Below, piece by piece: positions 51,366-54,537 of a stretch of 54,537 bases of DNA. The stretch is taken from assembly GCA_015852425.1 (NCBI GenBank), contig JAAAIG010000164.1, forward strand, positions 1,033-55,569, written 5' to 3'. Each line of letters begins with the position of its first letter. Position 1 is the stretch's first letter. Position numbers and translations under genes: made by a program. This stretch comes from Gryganskiella cystojenkinii (Eukaryota; Mortierellomycota; Mortierellomycetes; Mortierellales; Mortierellaceae). A model generated the notes under the pieces. It saw nothing but the letters and a program-made list of their open reading frames with translations. It had not been told where the DNA came from and did no database searches.

Positions 51366-54300
51366 ATGAAGGTTCGTTTACTGGAAACATTATCCCTTTA
51401 TTGATCATGATAAACTTACCTTTACTGACTTTGTCTTCGTCCCTTTCCTCTCCCCCCCTCTCTGCTCCTTTAAAACAGTTTGGCAAGCAGATCCAGATCC
51501 AACAGATCCCAGAATGGCAGAGTCACTACATGAGCTACAAGGGTCTGAAAAAGATCATTAACTCGCTTTTGCAAGAAAAGGCTCAAAACTCGGTCACGAT
51601 CGCAGCCTCACCCATGCCGGGATCATCCTCGATACCCGAGCAACCCGAAGATGAACACTCAAAATTCCTTCAGTTACAAAAAGCAGAGTTCTTCTTCAAG
51701 TTGGAGCGAGAGCTGGAAAAGGTCAGTCTGAGGGCCACCATTTCGGGTCTTCAACAGATTTTTATTCCTCCTTCATCAGATTTCTTGTTCTTCCACTTGA
51801 CTAACACAGTACCTCATTGTACTGTTTTGTTCAGGTAAACGCATTCTACCTTCAAAAAGAATCCGAGCTTAAAGTCCGGTTACGGTCTCTTGTCGATAAA
51901 GAAAAAGTCCTACTTTCAAGACAAGGTCGACCCGGAACAGGATCTTCGATCCACTCTCTCCAAGAGGCTTTTCGTCAGTTTGAACAAGATTTGAGCAAGT
52001 TACAAGTATGTGCTTAGAGGAGACTAGCTGCTCGGCAGAAAAAATCATACTTTTCAATGTAGTTATAGCTTAAGGAGTTTCTAACCTTCTTCCTCCGTCT
52101 TCCTCTTCATACACAGAAATTCGTTCAGACGAACGGAACAGGATTCAGGAAGATTTTAAAAAAATGGGACAAGCGATCCAAATCCACGACCAAGGAACTC
52201 TATCTCGCTCGACAGATCGATCTTCAGCCATGTTTCAGTCAAGACGCCATGGTCGAACTGGCGGATGGTGCTGCCATGCATCTTCTTGGTCTAGAGAACC
52301 TACAACAGAGCCGCGCCTTGTCCGCTCCATCGAGTCCAATGACAGGACAACCTCTTCAAAACTACCAGGCATCCGCTGGTGGATCCGTTTCCTCTCCTGT
52401 TCAGCAACAAATGGACGAGCTGGAGACGGATATCCTGAATGCCTTGACAACTGGTCAGACCTCGGTTGTCCAAGAATTGTTGGATCGTCGAGTTGCCACC
52501 CCCTCGACTCTCGCCATCAATTCCAATATCGAAAGAGGGGTCAAGATCGGGATCCCGTTCGTTCGATTAGGAATCGAGAACGCACGTGAGGTTCTCACCC
52601 GCGTGTTCTGGAGATGTTGCTCCGAAAAGGACGTCCCCGATGCTGCGATACAGCTCTTGGTCAGAACGGGTCTTGTCGATTTCAAGTTTGTGGACGATAT
52701 CAGCGACCGAACTTGCCTACACGAGGCGGCCATGATTGGGCGACTGGATCTCATAAAACTCGGCGTAGAGCATGGCGTCAGTCCCGAGAGCTCCGACGTT
52801 TACGGCCGAAGGCCTTTGCACTATGTTTCCATGTATGGATACTCGGAGTGCGCCGACTATCTTCTGTCTTTAAAGGTGTCTACGACTGCGATGGATCACG
52901 ATGGTTTCAGACCCTTGATCTACTCGGTCATGAGCGGACACTCTCGTTGCGTGGAGCTGTTTTTAGACAACAATGTCGAGATCGAGGCGAGTCGCGAGGG
53001 AGATCCGATTCCTTTGGGTTTGGCCTGCCAGTTTGGTCATGAGGATATCGCCATGATGCTCATTGATCGCGGTGCCAATGTTCGAGCCAGCAACGCCGAT
53101 GGATTAGAGCCTCTTCATATTACCTGCCGAGAGGGACATGTCAGGTTGACGAGGACCTTGACGATCCGAGGCGCGCAACTGAACCAAGAAGACAAATACA
53201 TGTGCTGGACACCTTTGTTCTATGCCGCGAGCGAAGGACATGTTGACTGCGTCAAGATCCTACTCGAAGCCGGGTGTGATGTCAATGGGGCGGACGAGCA
53301 CAAGAAGACTCCGATCTATTATGCGGCCAGCGAGGGACATGCCGACTGTGTCGAGTTGATGATCCAGGCTGGGGGTCGAGTCGAAGGTGGGCATCTCGAA
53401 GACAGCGTCATGTCCACACCTGCACATGTCTCGGCCACTGGCGTGATGGTGGCGACTGCTTGGCCAACTACAATAGATTTTGCTGCCTCAGATGTCTCAG
53501 ACGATCGCATTACCGCGCTAGACATCGCAGATGGAGTGGATGACCAAGACGTGGATATGGATATGATCCCCTCATTATCGTTACCGCCCCCGATTATACC
53601 CTTCAGGATCTATGGACACAACTACCTCGACAAGCGTTACCAGATCAACTTGACACTGGGACATGGAACGACAGGTTCCTCCAATTCGAAGCAAGTCCCA
53701 GTTCGTCTCTATGGAACAGCACAGATCTCTTCACTCAAGCTCGTCATCTCTTCTCGCCCAGACATGGGCATGATCCCCCACAATGTGATCTTGCCTCTGG
53801 GGGAGAATCGAAAAGTCTATGGGTTCCAAGTTGATTCCTTGCAACAATTCACAGTTGAGTTCGATATTTTTCCAACCTACGGTTCCAAGGCGATCGGTCG
53901 AGCAGTGGCGCTTCCGAGTATGTTTTCATCCAAGGATCAGTCGGTCGGAAAAGGTATCCTCCCACTTTTGGATTCGCATCTCAAGGTTGTGGGTGAGCTT
54001 GCTTTCGAGTTCTCGGTAGTTCGACCTTTCCAGGGAGTCCGATTGGAGGTCGGCGGCAGACTGGAGACATACTGGAAATCCACCAATACCATCGACTCGA
54101 TCACTGCGGCGACAACGACCGTAGATTCTGAAGGGGCTCTTACTATCTTGCCCGTCAGTACTTCAACCTCCAGAGGTATTTTACCACACCCTACTACGAC
54201 TCAGCCCACGCTCTCTGGGAACTTGATCCCTTCCTTCATTACCGCGTCTTCGCTCTCAGGGGAGTATATTCAACTGTCGATCCAGATGACTCGCGATTTC

Positions 54301-54525
54301 GTTCCCGTGGTGTTCTCGGACTGGTTGTTACCTGTCCCTGGGTTTGACCTTTCGATCTCGGATGTCTCGTTTGAGCAGTTCAAGCGGTACGAGGGAGTTT
54401 TTCACCAGAGAACTTCGAACGACGACCTGGACTGGATGAATGCTCAAGACAGCGGATCTTGGACCAGTGGCGAGTGGAGACACAGGATTTATGAGCGCTG
54501 GATGAGTTTGGAACAAGTATTGAAG
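51366..54525 (+). CDS. PHO81: PHO81-type SPX-ankyrin-GDPD protein (partial, cut by right edge)
   Basis: Exons 51366-51371, 51479-51721, 51835-52005 and 52117-54525 give 943 residues; a donor (AAG|GTAACC) at 54526 suggests more exons beyond the edge. The SPX domain (residues 1-about 195) begins MKFGKQIQIQQIPEW and has FVQTNGTGFRKILKKWDKRS; it senses inositol pyrophosphates. About seven ankyrin repeats follow (residues about 311-562), among them LHEAAMIGRLDLIKLGVEHG, PLFYAASEGHVDCVKILLEA and TPIYYAASEGHADCVELM. From about 635 comes the start of the GDPD-like region (IPFRIYGHNYLDKRY, then QLSIQMTRDFVPVVFSDWLL). This order is that of yeast Pho81, the CDK inhibitor of Pho80-Pho85 that switches on phosphate-starvation genes, and of Neurospora NUC-2. 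The first exon is only ATGAAG, followed by an unusual donor, GTTCGT. Whether the GDPD part is catalytic cannot be judged, as it is incomplete. Confidence 0.95.
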
Positions 54526-54537
54526 GTAACCAAAAAA

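Overview
The window is eukaryotic nuclear DNA from a filamentous fungus of an early-diverging lineage, most likely Mortierella-like (Mortierellomycota). The reasons are short spliceosomal introns (mostly 60-150 nt, GT-AG with T-rich 3' ends), dense intergenic A/T homopolymers, large Gln/Ser/Pro-rich regulatory proteins, an F-box-like protein, and a zuotin that carries animal-type C-terminal SANT domains. The genus is an inference; the fungal assignment is firm. I saw no rRNA, convincing tRNA, CRISPR array or intact transposon.

Layout. 0-1.5 kb: the first two exons of an asparagine synthetase (minus) that lose the frame or run off the left edge, and a 76-residue ubiquitin-like protein without a C-terminal diglycine. 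3.2-6 kb: a DHA2-type MFS transporter (plus) convergent with a four-helix MARVEL-like membrane protein. 6.9-15.6 kb (minus): a giant leucine-rich-repeat protein (about 1838 aa, four exons) and a Ser/Gln-rich protein. 16.8-22.5 kb: a divergent pair, a Lys/Asp/Glu-rich nuclear-type protein (minus) and zuotin (plus, seven exons). 22.7-25.3 kb: a Gln/Pro/His-rich coiled-coil protein (minus). 25.3-30.8 kb: about 5.5 kb with no supportable gene. 30.8-34.7 kb: a YhhN/TMEM86 protein (plus) convergent with a four-exon alpha/beta hydrolase (minus). 36.9-40.1 kb: a p24 cargo receptor and a Kv-beta-type aldo-keto reductase (both minus), with a 10-N assembly gap between them. 41.3-45 kb (plus): an F-box-like protein and a Trf4-type non-canonical poly(A) polymerase. 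45.4-49.1 kb (minus): an unknown 558-aa protein and V-ATPase subunit G. 49.6-54.5 kb (plus): an OPA3-family protein and a PHO81-type SPX-ankyrin-GDPD protein cut by the right edge.

There is no operon. Functional links are loose: zuotin acts at the ribosome and Trf4 in nuclear RNA surveillance; V-ATPase G and PHO81 belong to vacuolar and phosphate physiology; p24 belongs to the secretory pathway. Most gene models were rebuilt by hand from splice signals. Exon lengths sum to whole codons in every multi-exon model that is complete in the window.

The most unusual points are very small first coding exons (a lone ATG in V-ATPase G, six bases in PHO81, 29 bases in the LRR gene), a probable GC-AG intron in OPA3, a hairpin-bearing last intron in zuotin, tandem SUMO-interaction-like motifs in the Trf4 homologue, a TATA box inside an inverted repeat before the MFS gene, and a perfect CRE palindrome between V-ATPase G and OPA3. 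I did not find a coherent multi-gene novel system.
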